NCBI RefSeq assembly: GCF_003264365.1
Contig: NZ_PYAK01000009.1
Location: forward strand, 124,001 to 188,000
Length of the DNA: 64,000 nucleotides
Direction of reading: 5' to 3'
Source: Micromonospora noduli
Lineage (GTDB): Bacteria > Actinomycetota > Actinomycetes > Mycobacteriales > Micromonosporaceae
A program made the position numbers and the translations under genes. Below, in pieces: positions 7,048 to 16,012 of the stretch (positions are counted from its first letter, which is position 1; each line of letters opens with the position of its first letter). The notes beneath the pieces are model-generated. The model was not told where the DNA came from. It saw nothing but the letters and a program-made list of their open reading frames with translations, and made no database searches.

Positions 7048-9885
7048 TCAGGAGCCGTAGATGCTGACCTTCAGCTTTTCTCGAATGACTGCCGCCTGCA
7101 CCTCGTCACGTCCGTCATAGACATCCAAGGCTTGATGCCACACCTTCCACGCGGCGGCCAGGTCACCTGCGGCCTCGTAGGTGTCGCCGAGGCGGGCCAA
7201 CGCGCTGGCCTGGAGAGTGGTTTCACCGACCTCCGCCGACAGGTTGACCGCCCGCCGCCCACAGGAGAGCGCCTGGGCGTGGTCGCCTCGTTGGTGGTGA
7301 ACGTGCGCCAGGCTGTCCCACACGTACGCCTCACCGTGGAGGTCGCCCAGGCGTTGCATGAGAGCAACGGCGCGTCCGCAGTAGTCAAGCGCGCGGGTGT
7401 GGTCGCCCAGCAGGCTGTGATACCACCCGACCGCGTTGAGTGCACTGGCCTCGCCAGACTCGGGGCCCGCATGCCGATGGAGGTGCAGCATCTGTTCGGC
7501 GTGTGCCAGCGCATCCCGGTAGCTTCCCTGGCGCTCGGCCAACCAGGACAAATTGCTGTGGACCTGGGCCTGCCCGGTCCGGTCCCTGATCTCGACGTAC
7601 AGCTTCAAGGCAGACCCGTGGTGCTGGCGGGCACGTTCGTAGTGCCCCAGGCGGGTGTGGGCGTTGGCGAGGCCGCGATGGCAGCGGGCCTCGGCCCTGC
7701 GGTCCTTCAGTCGCTGCGCAGCGACGAGACCCGTGGCCTCGACCGCAGCCCACTCGTGCCACCATCCGCATCGGTTGAGGAAGGTGGTCAGTGTCCAGCC
7801 AAGTTGCCAAGCGTGCGAGTCGAACCCGTGCGAGGCTGCCATGTCGACGGCCGTGACGAGTGCCCGCCGTTCGTGCGTGTACCAGGCGAACGCCGCGTCG
7901 CTGTCGGTGAGGACCTCCGTGGTCACGCCGGGCTGCGGCGCCGCCAGGTCGATCGAGTCACGCCGGTGCGGATAGATCAGGCGATCGGCGACATGGGCGG
8001 TGTGCAGGTAGTGGTCGAGCATCCGATGCCGCGCGGCGTGCAGATCGCGCTCGGTCTCGTGAACATTGACCAGTTCGCGCGCGTATGCGCGCAGGAGATC
8101 GTGCAGCGCGTACCGGTCTGTCGAACGCCGCTCCACCATGTGCACGGCTACCAGGTCGGCCAGCAGTCGGCTGGTCTGGTCCAGTGGCAGGCCGCCCAGG
8201 CTGGCGCAGGTCGAGACGGTCATCTCCAGGCCGTGATGCAGGCCGAGCAGGCGAAACAGGCGGGCGTGTTCGGGGCTGAGAGCGCGGTAGGAGCCGGAGA
8301 GAACCGTGCGGAGGTCGGACCGCGGATCGTCTCCGGCAAGGACGTCCAGATCCCCGCCGCTCCCGAGGCGACCGGCGAGGACCTCGATCGAGAGTTGGGC
8401 GTCGGTGGCCGCACGCGCCGCGACGATGGCCAGCGCCAAGGGTAGTCCTGCGCACCGGCGGATGATCTGGTCGACGGCTTCCGCGTCCTGCACGACCCGG
8501 GCGACGCCGAGTCGACGGGTGAGCAACTCGTGCGCTTCCACCTCGGTCAGCATGCCGAGCGAGACGGGTTGAGCCCCTTCGTTCACGACGAGTCCGGTGA
8601 GCCGGTTTCGGCTGGTGACCACGACCAGGCAGGACGGGTTACCCGGGAGCAGCGGGCGCACCTGTGCCGCATCGCGGGCGTTGTCCAGTACGACCAGCAC
8701 CCGGCGGTCGGCCAGGACGCTGCGATAGAGACCCACCTGGGCGTTGAGCCCGGGAGGTATCCGGTCTGACGGAACGTGCAACGCTTCCAGGAAGTCTCGT
8801 AGGACGTCGGTGGGCTTGAGGGCCGCCGTTCCGTCCGGGCCGAACCCGTCCAGGTTCACAAAGAGCTGCCCGTCCGGGAAACGGTCGCGGACCCGATGCG
8901 CCCAACGGACGGCCAGCGCGGTCTTGCCGACACCGGCATGGCCCACGATGGACAGGACCGTCGGGTGCGGCTGGTCAGTGGGTTCGGTCACCAGAGCCGC
9001 ATCCAATTCGGCCAGGCTCGCAGAACGGCCGACGAACAGGGCCCCTTGCACAGGAAGTTGAGCCGGACGAACAGGTGTCGCACCGGTGCCCGACGCAAGG
9101 GTGACGCCCTCGGTACGCGCCGACGGGTCGAGGGCTCGGTCCTGCCGAAGAATCGCCTCGTACCTCTTACGCAGCTCGTCGCCCGGGTCGACGCCCAGTT
9201 CATCGGCGAGCGTGGAAGCGACACGCTGGTACGCCTCGATCGCCTCCGCCTGCCTCCCGGACTGGTAGAGGCCGGTCATCAACATGGCCGCGAGCCGCTC
9301 GCGCAGCGGATGTCTCGCCACCAGATCAGTCAGTTCGGCGACCACTGCGGCCCCGCCGCCGAAGGTCAGCTCGCACTCCAGGCACTCTTCGAGAACCGCG
9401 ATGCGCATCTCCTCCAAAACGGCCGCCTCGCGCTCCAGCACGATGCCGTTCAGATCCGCGAGCGCAGGGCCCCGCCACATCGACACCGCCTGACGCAGCA
9501 CGACGGCAGCCTTGCGCTTGTCGTCAAGCGCTACGAGGCGTCGCCCCTCGGCCACGGCGTCCTTGAATCGGGCGAGGTCCAGCTGACTCGCGTCGACCCG
9601 AAGCCGGTAGTTGGCGCGCTCCCCAACCAGCAGGTGCGCCGCACCGTAGCGGTCAAGTGTGCGACGCAGCTGCCAGATTCCGCTGTGGATCTGGTTGCGA
9701 GCTGTCGCGGGCGGGTTCCCGGTCCAGGCGATGGCGATCAGGTCTGCGGCGGACACCAGCTGACCGTGGCGGAGAAGCAGACCTGCCAGCAGCCTTCTCT
9801 GCCGCTCGCCGCCCAGCTCAACGCGTCGGTCGCCAGCGCGAACCTCCAGCGGCCCGAGCACCATGAAGTCGATCGGCACCGCCAC
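7048..9885 (-). CDS. Large SARP regulator (AfsR-like): SARP DBD-BTAD, NB-ARC, TPR
   Basis: 945 residues. An OmpR-type winged-helix domain (about 5-90) and a BTAD domain (to about 235) are followed by an NB-ARC ATPase with P-loop GHAGVGKTA and Walker B RVLVVLDNA. The C-terminal third is made of tetratricopeptide repeats (A-L-G-x-Y patterns). AfsR-type STAND proteins integrate signals and activate secondary metabolism. The GTG at 9885 has GGGGGT upstream; the ATG at 9927 has no ribosome-binding site. The gene lies just outside the pfkB-ahcY end of the polyketide cluster. It may be a cluster activator or a global regulator; a direct link is not shown. Confidence 0.87.
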   Translation of the reverse strand: MAVPIDFMVLGPLEVRAGDRRVELGGERQRRLLAGLLLRHGQLVSAADLIAIAWTGNPPATARNQIHSGIWQLRRTLDRYGAAHLLVGERANYRLRVDASQLDLARFKDAVAEGRRLVALDDKRKAAVVLRQAVSMWRGPALADLNGIVLEREAAVLEEMRIAVLEECLECELTFGGGAAVVAELTDLVARHPLRERLAAMLMTGLYQSGRQAEAIEAYQRVASTLADELGVDPGDELRKRYEAILRQDRALDPSARTEGVTLASGTGATPVRPAQLPVQGALFVGRSASLAELDAALVTEPTDQPHPTVLSIVGHAGVGKTALAVRWAHRVRDRFPDGQLFVNLDGFGPDGTAALKPTDVLRDFLEALHVPSDRIPPGLNAQVGLYRSVLADRRVLVVLDNARDAAQVRPLLPGNPSCLVVVTSRNRLTGLVVNEGAQPVSLGMLTEVEAHELLTRRLGVARVVQDAEAVDQIIRRCAGLPLALAIVAARAATDAQLSIEVLAGRLGSGGDLDVLAGDDPRSDLRTVLSGSYRALSPEHARLFRLLGLHHGLEMTVSTCASLGGLPLDQTSRLLADLVAVHMVERRSTDRYALHDLLRAYARELVNVHETERDLHAARHRMLDHYLHTAHVADRLIYPHRRDSIDLAAPQPGVTTEVLTDSDAAFAWYTHERRALVTAVDMAASHGFDSHAWQLGWTLTTFLNRCGWWHEWAAVEATGLVAAQRLKDRRAEARCHRGLANAHTRLGHYERARQHHGSALKLYVEIRDRTGQAQVHSNLSWLAERQGSYRDALAHAEQMLHLHRHAGPESGEASALNAVGWYHSLLGDHTRALDYCGRAVALMQRLGDLHGEAYVWDSLAHVHHQRGDHAQALSCGRRAVNLSAEVGETTLQASALARLGDTYEAAGDLAAAWKVWHQALDVYDGRDEVQAAVIREKLKVSIYGS

Positions 9886-9984
9886 GATGACACCCCCGAT
9901 GTGCAGATCGGCCCGTAGGGTAGTCATCCGGTATCACAGTGTCAAGATCGAGCTTCGCTGATCGTCGTAAATCGTCTGAAGACC

Positions 9985-10015
9985 GCCGGGGGACGGGCCC
10001 GGCTCGTCCCCCGGC
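9985..10015 (-). terminator. Terminator after pfkB-ahcY operon
   Basis: 11-bp perfect stem GCCGGGGGACG / CGTCCCCCGGC with a 9-nt loop, starting 9 nt beyond the PfkB stop codon. Confidence 0.75.
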
Positions 10016-10023
10016 TGGCCCGA

Positions 10024-11001
10024 TCAGACCCGAGCCAGCCCCAGCGCCCGTACGTCGACCGCGACGTCCGGACCGTAGGAGTCGGCGATGCGGCGCTCGA
10101 AAACGTCGGCGTCGACCGTGTATTCCTGCGGGCCTTCAACCTCCAGCACGTGCGCCGCCAGCACGCAGCCCACCTGTGCCGCGCGCTCGATGGGCAGGTC
10201 GGCAGCGAGCGCGGCGAAGAAGCCGGCCCGGAAGCCGTCGCCGACGCCGGTCGGGTCGACGATGCGGCCCACCCGTGCCGCCGGGACCAGGAAGTCACAG
10301 TCCTGCCCGGTGACGCGTACCCCGTTGGCGCCCAGGGTCACGACCCGCACGCCCACGCGGCGCAGGATGTCGTCTTCGCTCAGCCCGGTCTTCGACTCCA
10401 GCAGCGCCGCCTCGTACTCGTTGGTCAACAGGTAGCGAGCACCGTTGATCATCGCCTCGATGTCGGCCGACGACATCCGGGCCAGCTGCTGTGACGGGTC
10501 GGCGGCGAAGGGCAGGCCCAGCCGGCGGCAGGCGGCGGCGCGGGCGAGCATCGTGTCCGGGTTCTCCGCGGCGACGATGACGAGCCCGAGCCCGCCGGCC
10601 CGCGCGGCGACACCGTCGAGGCTGATCCGGTCGGGCTCGCCCATCGCGCCGGGATAGAACGACGCGATCTGGCAGAGGTCGGTGTCGGTGGTGCAGATGA
10701 ACCGGGCGGTGTGTGCGACGGAGCTGACCTGCACCTCCGAGCAGTCGACCCCGTGCCGCTCCAGCCAGCTGCGGTAGTCGCCGAAGTCGCCGCCGACCGC
10801 GCCGAGCAGCACCGGCCGGTGCCCGAGTTGAGCGAGCCCGAAGGCGATGTTGGCCGCGACCCCGCCGCGCCGGACGACCAGGTCGTCGACGAGGAACGAG
10901 AGCGAGACGGTGTCGAGGCTGCCGGCGATGAGTTGCTCGGCGAACCGCCCCGGGAAACGCATCAGATGGTCGGTCGCGATCGAGCCGGATACGGCGATCA
11001 T
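10024..11001 (-). CDS. PfkB-family carbohydrate/nucleoside kinase, adenosine-kinase-like
   Basis: 325 residues from ATG 11001. It carries the PfkB N-terminal glycine motif RRGGVAANIAFGLAQLG and the C-terminal signature DPTGVGDGFRAGF, whose GxGD aspartate is the catalytic base. It follows ahcY after 14 nt in the same operon. That pairing suggests it phosphorylates the adenosine released by S-adenosylhomocysteine hydrolase, pulling that reversible reaction forward and protecting methyltransferases from SAH inhibition. Ribokinase or fructokinase activity cannot be excluded by sequence alone; the adenosine role rests on context. Confidence 0.82.
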   Translation of the reverse strand: MIAVSGSIATDHLMRFPGRFAEQLIAGSLDTVSLSFLVDDLVVRRGGVAANIAFGLAQLGHRPVLLGAVGGDFGDYRSWLERHGVDCSEVQVSSVAHTARFICTTDTDLCQIASFYPGAMGEPDRISLDGVAARAGGLGLVIVAAENPDTMLARAAACRRLGLPFAADPSQQLARMSSADIEAMINGARYLLTNEYEAALLESKTGLSEDDILRRVGVRVVTLGANGVRVTGQDCDFLVPAARVGRIVDPTGVGDGFRAGFFAALAADLPIERAAQVGCVLAAHVLEVEGPQEYTVDADVFERRIADSYGPDVAVDVRALGLARV

Positions 11002-11015
11002 GCGGACGGGCCCTC

Positions 11016-12461
11016 TCAGTAGCGGTAGTGGTCGGGCTTGTAGGGCCCTTCGACCGGGACGCCGAGGTAGTTGGCTTGTTCCTTGGTCAGTTCGGTGAGG
11101 CGGACACCCAGCGCGGAGAGGTGGAGTCGGGCCACCTTCTCGTCCAGGTGCTTGGGCAGGGTGTGGACACCGATCGGGTACTGGTCGGTGCTGGTGAACA
11201 GCTCGATCTGCGCGATGGTCTGGTTGGCGAAGCTGTTCGACATCACGAAGCTCGGATGCCCGGTGGCGTTGCCCAGGTTCAACAGCCGACCCTCGGACAG
11301 CACGATGATCGAGTGGCCGTCCGCAAACCGCCACTCATCCACCTGCGGCTTCACGGTGATCCGCTCGACGTCCCCGCGTTTCGCGAGACCGGCCATGTCG
11401 ATCTCATTGTCGAAGTGGCCGATGTTTCCCACGATCGCCTGGTGCTTCATCCGCGCCATGTGCTCGTTGGTGATCACGCTGAAGCAGCCCGTGGCGGTCA
11501 CGAAGATGTCCGCGGTCTCGACCACGTCGTCGATGGTCGCGACCTGGTAGCCGTCCATCGCCGCCTGGAGGGCGCAGATCGGGTCCACCTCGGTCACGAT
11601 GACCCGCGCACCCTGGCCACGCAGACTCTCGGCGCAGCCCTTGCCGACGTCGCCGTAGCCGAACACAACGGCGACCTTCCCGCCGATCAGCACATCGGTG
11701 GCCCGGTTGATCCCGTCGATCAACGAGTGCCGACAGCCGTACTTGTTGTCGAACTTGCTCTTGGTCACCGAGTCGTTCACGTTGATCGCCGGGAACAGCA
11801 GGTTGCCCGCCTGCTGCATCTCGTACAGCCGGTGCACGCCGGTCGTGGTCTCCTCGGTCACCCCCTTGATCCCGGCAGCGACCCGCGTCCAGCGGCGGTT
11901 GTCCTCCCGCAGCGACCGCGTCAACACACCGAGGATGACCTCGTACTCCTCCGAGTCGGCGCTCTCCGGCGACGGGACCGCCCCGATCGCCTCGAACTCG
12001 GCGCCCTTGTGCACCAGCAGTGTGGCGTCACCACCGTCGTCGAGGATCATGTTCGGGCCCTGCCCGTCCGGCCAGAGCAGCACCTGCTGGGTGCACCACC
12101 AGTACTCGTCGAGGGACTCGCCCTTCCAGGCGTAGACCGGGACACCCGCCGGATCGTCCGGGGTGCCGGTCGGGCCGACCACGATCGCCGCCGCCGCGTG
12201 GTCCTGGGTGGAGAAGATGTTGCAGGACGCCCACCGGACCTGCGCGCCGAGCGCCACCAGCGTCTCGATCAACACCGCCGTCTGAATGGTCATGTGCAGC
12301 GAGCCGGTGATCCGCGCACCCTTCAACGGCTGCCGCGAGGCAAACTCCCTCCGGATCGACATCAGACCCGGCATCTCATGCTCGGCCAGCTCGATCTCCT
12401 TACGCCCGAAGGCCGCCAACGACAGATCCGCCACCTTGAAATCGCTGAAGTTGCCAGTCAT
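11016..12461 (-). CDS. ahcY: Adenosylhomocysteinase (S-adenosyl-L-homocysteine hydrolase)
   Basis: 481 residues. It begins [26 protein letters not shown], shows the NAD-binding motif [15 protein letters not shown], and ends with the C-terminal K/Y signature KPDHYRY, all hallmarks of SahH. It cleaves SAH to adenosine and homocysteine using bound NAD. The ATG at 12461 has GGGGGAGG upstream. Together with metK (26.8 kb) and the PfkB kinase it recycles SAM for the three O-methyltransferases of the cluster. A strong hairpin separates it from the peroxidase gene, so it probably has its own promoter. It could also be the housekeeping copy. Confidence 0.97.
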   Translation of the reverse strand: MTGNFSDFKVADLSLAAFGRKEIELAEHEMPGLMSIRREFASRQPLKGARITGSLHMTIQTAVLIETLVALGAQVRWASCNIFSTQDHAAAAIVVGPTGTPDDPAGVPVYAWKGESLDEYWWCTQQVLLWPDGQGPNMILDDGGDATLLVHKGAEFEAIGAVPSPESADSEEYEVILGVLTRSLREDNRRWTRVAAGIKGVTEETTTGVHRLYEMQQAGNLLFPAINVNDSVTKSKFDNKYGCRHSLIDGINRATDVLIGGKVAVVFGYGDVGKGCAESLRGQGARVIVTEVDPICALQAAMDGYQVATIDDVVETADIFVTATGCFSVITNEHMARMKHQAIVGNIGHFDNEIDMAGLAKRGDVERITVKPQVDEWRFADGHSIIVLSEGRLLNLGNATGHPSFVMSNSFANQTIAQIELFTSTDQYPIGVHTLPKHLDEKVARLHLSALGVRLTELTKEQANYLGVPVEGPYKPDHYRY

Positions 12462-12519
12462 GCCCGCAGCCTCCCCCACCCGCGTCGAGGACCGTTGGAG
12501 TCCCGTTCAACCGGGCTCA

Positions 12520-12559
12520 TGCTCCGCACACCGGGCCACCCGGGCCCGGGTGCGGAGCA
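12520..12559 (-). terminator. Strong terminator at end of the long PKS operon
   Basis: 10-bp stem TGCTCCGCAC / GTGCGGAGCA enclosing a second 6-bp CCGGGC / GCCCGG stem, 8 nt beyond the peroxidase stop. It likely ends the transcript that starts at KS-alpha and insulates ahcY. Confidence 0.7.
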
Positions 12560-12566
12560 GGCGCCG

Positions 12567-14102
12567 TCAGGAGTTGCGGCTGGCCGGGTCGACCCGGGCG
12601 TACGTGAGCAGGTCGGCCATCGTGAACTGGCCCGAGAAGCGGGCCGGCAGGGTCGGACGCCAGTTGGGCTGCACCTTCAGGTAGCTCGCCGGGTCGAGCT
12701 GGGCGATGCCGATGAGCACCTCTGCCACGATCCGTCCACCTACCGCGCCCAACGAACCTCCGCCGGCCTGGAGCTGTGCCTCCTTGAGGATGTAGTAGAA
12801 GAGCGGGGTGTTCGAGTCCAGGCCGAGGCCGTACCCACTGAGCTCCGGGAAGTTGAAGCTGCCCAGTGCGGGCGCCCCGATGTGGGCGGCGATCCGCTGA
12901 CCCGACGGGATGCCGAAGGTGAGCTGACGGAGCAGGTCACGTCCGAGCAGGTTGGCCGACGGCGAGCCGGACGGTGGCGGTGGCAGCGGGAAGCCGAACA
13001 GCGGCGTCGAGTTGCGTACGTCGATCCACTTGCTCCAGCGCACCTGGCCGTCGAAGAACTGGAACCAGAACTGGTAGTCGAGGTAGCGACGGGCGGCCCG
13101 CTTCCCGCCGCGCAGGTCGGCCGGGTCGGCACCGCTCAGCGCCGGGTCGAAGAGCATGGCGTAGAACTCGTCGCCACCGTTGCCGGTGCGGTTGACCAGG
13201 TAGGCCGGTCGTGGCTGGCTGTGGCCGAAGCGGAATGCCGCCGCGGTGAACTCGACCGGGATGAACGTCGCGTTCGGCTCGGGCCGGTAGAACCGGCGGC
13301 CTCCGTTGAGCACTGTGGAGACCGCGCCTGGGCCGGCGATCAGCGGAAGGAACTCGTTGAGCACGATCCACTGGTAGTGCCAGGTGACGAGTTGCCGGGC
13401 GGCGCCGAAGACCTGTGCCGCCGGTGTGCCCTGTGCGCGCACCAGGTCGACCACCCGGTTGTGGAAGAGGATGAACGCGGCAGTGATCTGCGCGATCGGC
13501 AGGTTCTCGTCGTTGCGGACGTCGAAGACGACAGCCCTGCCACTGGAGTTGCGCGGCAGGTCTTCGAAGCGCCCGCCCGACTCGATCTTGAGTTTGGCGG
13601 GATCGGCGGAGTTGTACAGCTCCGGGTTCCCGGTCGGTCCGCCACCGTAGAGCGAGTCGAGGTCGAGGGCCGGTGTCCGGGGGTTCGGCACCGTGGTCGG
13701 GTCGACCGGCGTACCCAGCGGCGCCGTCGTCTCGAAGGCCAGGTCGTGGTCGACGAACTGCCCGAAATACGTCATGCCCTGCGGGATCGAGAAGTTGTCG
13801 GGGTTGTTGATGCTGTACTGCTGCTGGTCGGCGAGCGCCTCCGCACCGACGTTGAGCGGGTCACGGGCATCCATCGGGCCGCCGACGCGCGACAGGTCGA
13901 TCAGCGCGTTCCGCATCTGGGTCGTCGCGGACCCGAACGCCGGCAGCGACGGGAACATCCGGCCGAACCGGTTGGAGAACGCGGCCGCCGCGGGCGTCGC
14001 GTCGAGCAGGACTCCCCCGGTGCCGGCCACGAGCGCCCCCGCGCCGACTCCGGCCAATAATCGCCGTCGGCTGACACCTCGAGAAGCGTTGTCAATTGCC
14101 AT
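12567..14102 (-). CDS. Tat-exported animal-type haem peroxidase
   Basis: 511 residues. A twin-arginine signal (VSRRRLLAGVGAGALVAG, ending ATPAAAA) precedes an animal-haem-peroxidase (peroxinectin/myeloperoxidase superfamily) domain. The distal-histidine motif FGQFVDHDL, the HNR motif and the proximal-histidine motif FRFGHS are all present. ATG 14102 has GGAAGG upstream. It lies 82 nt after the biotin carboxylase gene as the last gene of the operon. A role in late oxidative tailoring or coupling of the polyketide outside the cytoplasm is inference; a protective peroxidase is the alternative. Such enzymes are unusual in type II PKS clusters. Confidence 0.88.
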   Translation of the reverse strand: MAIDNASRGVSRRRLLAGVGAGALVAGTGGVLLDATPAAAAFSNRFGRMFPSLPAFGSATTQMRNALIDLSRVGGPMDARDPLNVGAEALADQQQYSINNPDNFSIPQGMTYFGQFVDHDLAFETTAPLGTPVDPTTVPNPRTPALDLDSLYGGGPTGNPELYNSADPAKLKIESGGRFEDLPRNSSGRAVVFDVRNDENLPIAQITAAFILFHNRVVDLVRAQGTPAAQVFGAARQLVTWHYQWIVLNEFLPLIAGPGAVSTVLNGGRRFYRPEPNATFIPVEFTAAAFRFGHSQPRPAYLVNRTGNGGDEFYAMLFDPALSGADPADLRGGKRAARRYLDYQFWFQFFDGQVRWSKWIDVRNSTPLFGFPLPPPPSGSPSANLLGRDLLRQLTFGIPSGQRIAAHIGAPALGSFNFPELSGYGLGLDSNTPLFYYILKEAQLQAGGGSLGAVGGRIVAEVLIGIAQLDPASYLKVQPNWRPTLPARFSGQFTMADLLTYARVDPASRNS

Positions 14103-14184
14103 GTCGGCCACCTTCCGTCCGCGGGCGCCCGCGTGGACGCACGGGCCGCAAACCCGCGAACCGGCAGCAGTGTGAACCCTTCGG

Positions 14185-15570
14185 TTAGTGGCGCCCTGGA
14201 GCTTCGGTGGTGTCCGGCTGGAGGCCGGTGAGCATTGTGTCGACCAGCGAGGTGTCGTGTTTCGCGGCGCGGAACAGCGGATGGTCGAGCGTCGATCGGA
14301 GGAAGTCGCGGGTGGTGGCCACACCTGGCCCTTCGACGGCGCACTCGTCGAGGGCGCGGGCCATCCGGGACAGGGCCTGGGTGCGGTCGGGCGCCCAGAC
14401 GACCACCTTCGCGAGGAGGGAGTCGTAGTCGGCCGGAACCCGGTAGCCGGCGTACCCGTGCGTGTCGACGCGGACGAACGGGCCGGCGGGCAGGTCGAAG
14501 CGGGTCAGCTCACCCGGCGTCGGTACGAAACCGCGCACCGGGTCCTCGACGTTGAGGCGACACTCGATCGCCGTGCCGCGCGGCGTCACGTCGGCCTGGG
14601 TCAGCGCGAGCCTTTCGCCGGCAGCGACGAGGATCTGTTGCCGCACCAGGTCTACGCCGGTCACCAGCTCGGAAACCGGGTGCTCGACCTGGAGCCGGCA
14701 GTTGACCTCCATGAGGTGGAAGTCGTCCCCACCGCCGACCAGGAACTCGAAGGTGCCCGCGCCCACGTAGCCGACACCGAGCGCGCCGGTGACCGCGGCG
14801 GCGGTCATCCGGTCGACCATGTGTTGCGGCAACCCGGGCGCGGGCGACTCCTCGATCAGCTTCTGGTGACGCCGCTGCACCGAGCAGTCGCGCTCGCCGA
14901 GGTGGATGCCGTTGCCGTAACGGTCGGTGAGCACCTGCACCTCGACGTGCCGGGCCGACTCGAGGTAGCGCTCGATGTAGACCCGGTTGTCGCCGAAGAG
15001 CAGCTGCGCCTCGGCCCGCGCGGCGGCGAACTCGCCCAGGAACGAGGCCGGGTCGCGGACGACCCGTACGCCCCGACCGCCGCCACCGGCGACCGCCTTG
15101 ATGATCAGCGGGAAGCCGATCTCGTCGGCGACCGCGCGGGCGTGGGCCGCCGACTCGACGGCGTCGGTAGTGCCGGGGAGTACGGGCAGGCCGAGGCCCG
15201 CCATGATGCCCCGCGTCCGGGCCTTGTCGCCCAGCGCGGCCATCACGGCGGGCGGCGGCCCGATGAACGTGATCCCGTCGGCCTCGCAGATCTCGGCGAA
15301 GTCCGGGTCCTCGGAGAGGAATCCGTAGCCGGGGTGGATGGCGTCGGCCCCGGTGCGGCGGGCCGCCTCGATGATGGCGGGAGCGCTCAGGTAGCTGCGC
15401 CGGCTGGGACCCGGCCCGATCTGGACGGCTTCGTCGGCCAGCCGCACCACCGCCGAGTCCCGGTCGACGGTCGAGTAGACCGCCACGGTACGCAGCCCCA
15501 TCTCCCGGCAGGTCCGGGCGATCCGGACCGCGATCTCGCCACGGTTGGCGATCAGCACCGACTCGAACAC
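14185..15570 (-). CDS. accC: Acetyl-CoA carboxylase, biotin carboxylase subunit
   Basis: 461 residues, GTG start. The biotin-carboxylase N-domain begins ESVLIANRGEIAVRI; the ATP-grasp domain has the glycine-rich loop AVAGGGGRGVRVV and the active-site segment FLMEVN-like HLMEVNCRLQVEHPVSE. The protein stops after the BC C-domain, so unlike most actinobacterial AccA proteins it has no fused biotin domain. It carboxylates biotin on the adjacent BCCP with ATP and bicarbonate. The BC, BCCP and CT genes are contiguous here and supply malonyl-CoA for the PKS. Confidence 0.95.
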   Translation of the reverse strand: MFESVLIANRGEIAVRIARTCREMGLRTVAVYSTVDRDSAVVRLADEAVQIGPGPSRRSYLSAPAIIEAARRTGADAIHPGYGFLSEDPDFAEICEADGITFIGPPPAVMAALGDKARTRGIMAGLGLPVLPGTTDAVESAAHARAVADEIGFPLIIKAVAGGGGRGVRVVRDPASFLGEFAAARAEAQLLFGDNRVYIERYLESARHVEVQVLTDRYGNGIHLGERDCSVQRRHQKLIEESPAPGLPQHMVDRMTAAAVTGALGVGYVGAGTFEFLVGGGDDFHLMEVNCRLQVEHPVSELVTGVDLVRQQILVAAGERLALTQADVTPRGTAIECRLNVEDPVRGFVPTPGELTRFDLPAGPFVRVDTHGYAGYRVPADYDSLLAKVVVWAPDRTQALSRMARALDECAVEGPGVATTRDFLRSTLDHPLFRAAKHDTSLVDTMLTGLQPDTTEAPGRH

Positions 15571-15574
15571 TGGG

Positions 15575-16012
15575 TCAGCCCTCCGACACAGCTAAGGCGA
15601 TCAACCGTTCGCCGTACTCGACCGGGGTCGCGTTGGGTACCAGCACCTTCACGACCTCGCCCGCGCGGTCGGCTTCGACCGGGATCATCATCTTCATCGC
15701 TTCGAGGATCGCGACCTGCTGGCCGGGCACGACCTGGTCGCCCTCACTGACGAACGGGTCGGCCCCGGGCGAGGGCGCGAGGTAGAGCGTCGCGACCATC
15801 GGCGCGCACACGTAGTGCAGACCGGCGTCGGCCTCCACCGGAGGAACCGCCGGGACCGCCGCCAGCCCGGGTGCGCCGTCCGGCCACTCCACCTCGACCA
15901 CCAGATCGCCGTGCTGGAGCCGGGCGCGGCGGACCGGACCTGGCGTCGACCCGATCAGCCGCGCGAGACTGCGGACCGCGGCATCCAGCGGGTCGGCGTT
16001 ACCCTCCAGCAT
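15575..16012 (-). CDS. accB: Biotin carboxyl carrier protein of acetyl-CoA carboxylase
   Basis: 145 residues. The C-terminal biotinyl domain holds EAMKMM with the biotin-accepting lysine K107, and the Pro-rich segment before it (about 50-65) is the usual flexible hinge. The start overlaps the end of the carboxyltransferase gene by 14 nt, and the stop is 4 nt before the biotin carboxylase start, so the three subunits are translationally coupled. Confidence 0.95.
   Translation of the reverse strand: MLEGNADPLDAAVRSLARLIGSTPGPVRRARLQHGDLVVEVEWPDGAPGLAAVPAVPPVEADAGLHYVCAPMVATLYLAPSPGADPFVSEGDQVVPGQQVAILEAMKMMIPVEADRAGEVVKVLVPNATPVEYGERLIALAVSEG

Noticed and set aside
12462-12519. SAH riboswitch before ahcY
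   Set aside because: The conserved SAH-aptamer segments were not found in the short leader; only a terminator hairpin of the preceding operon is clear.
11028-14060. 1010-residue plus-strand frame opposite ahcY and the peroxidase gene
   Set aside because: Antisense shadow of two firmly identified genes in GC-rich DNA; composition is R/G/V/H-rich with no domain.
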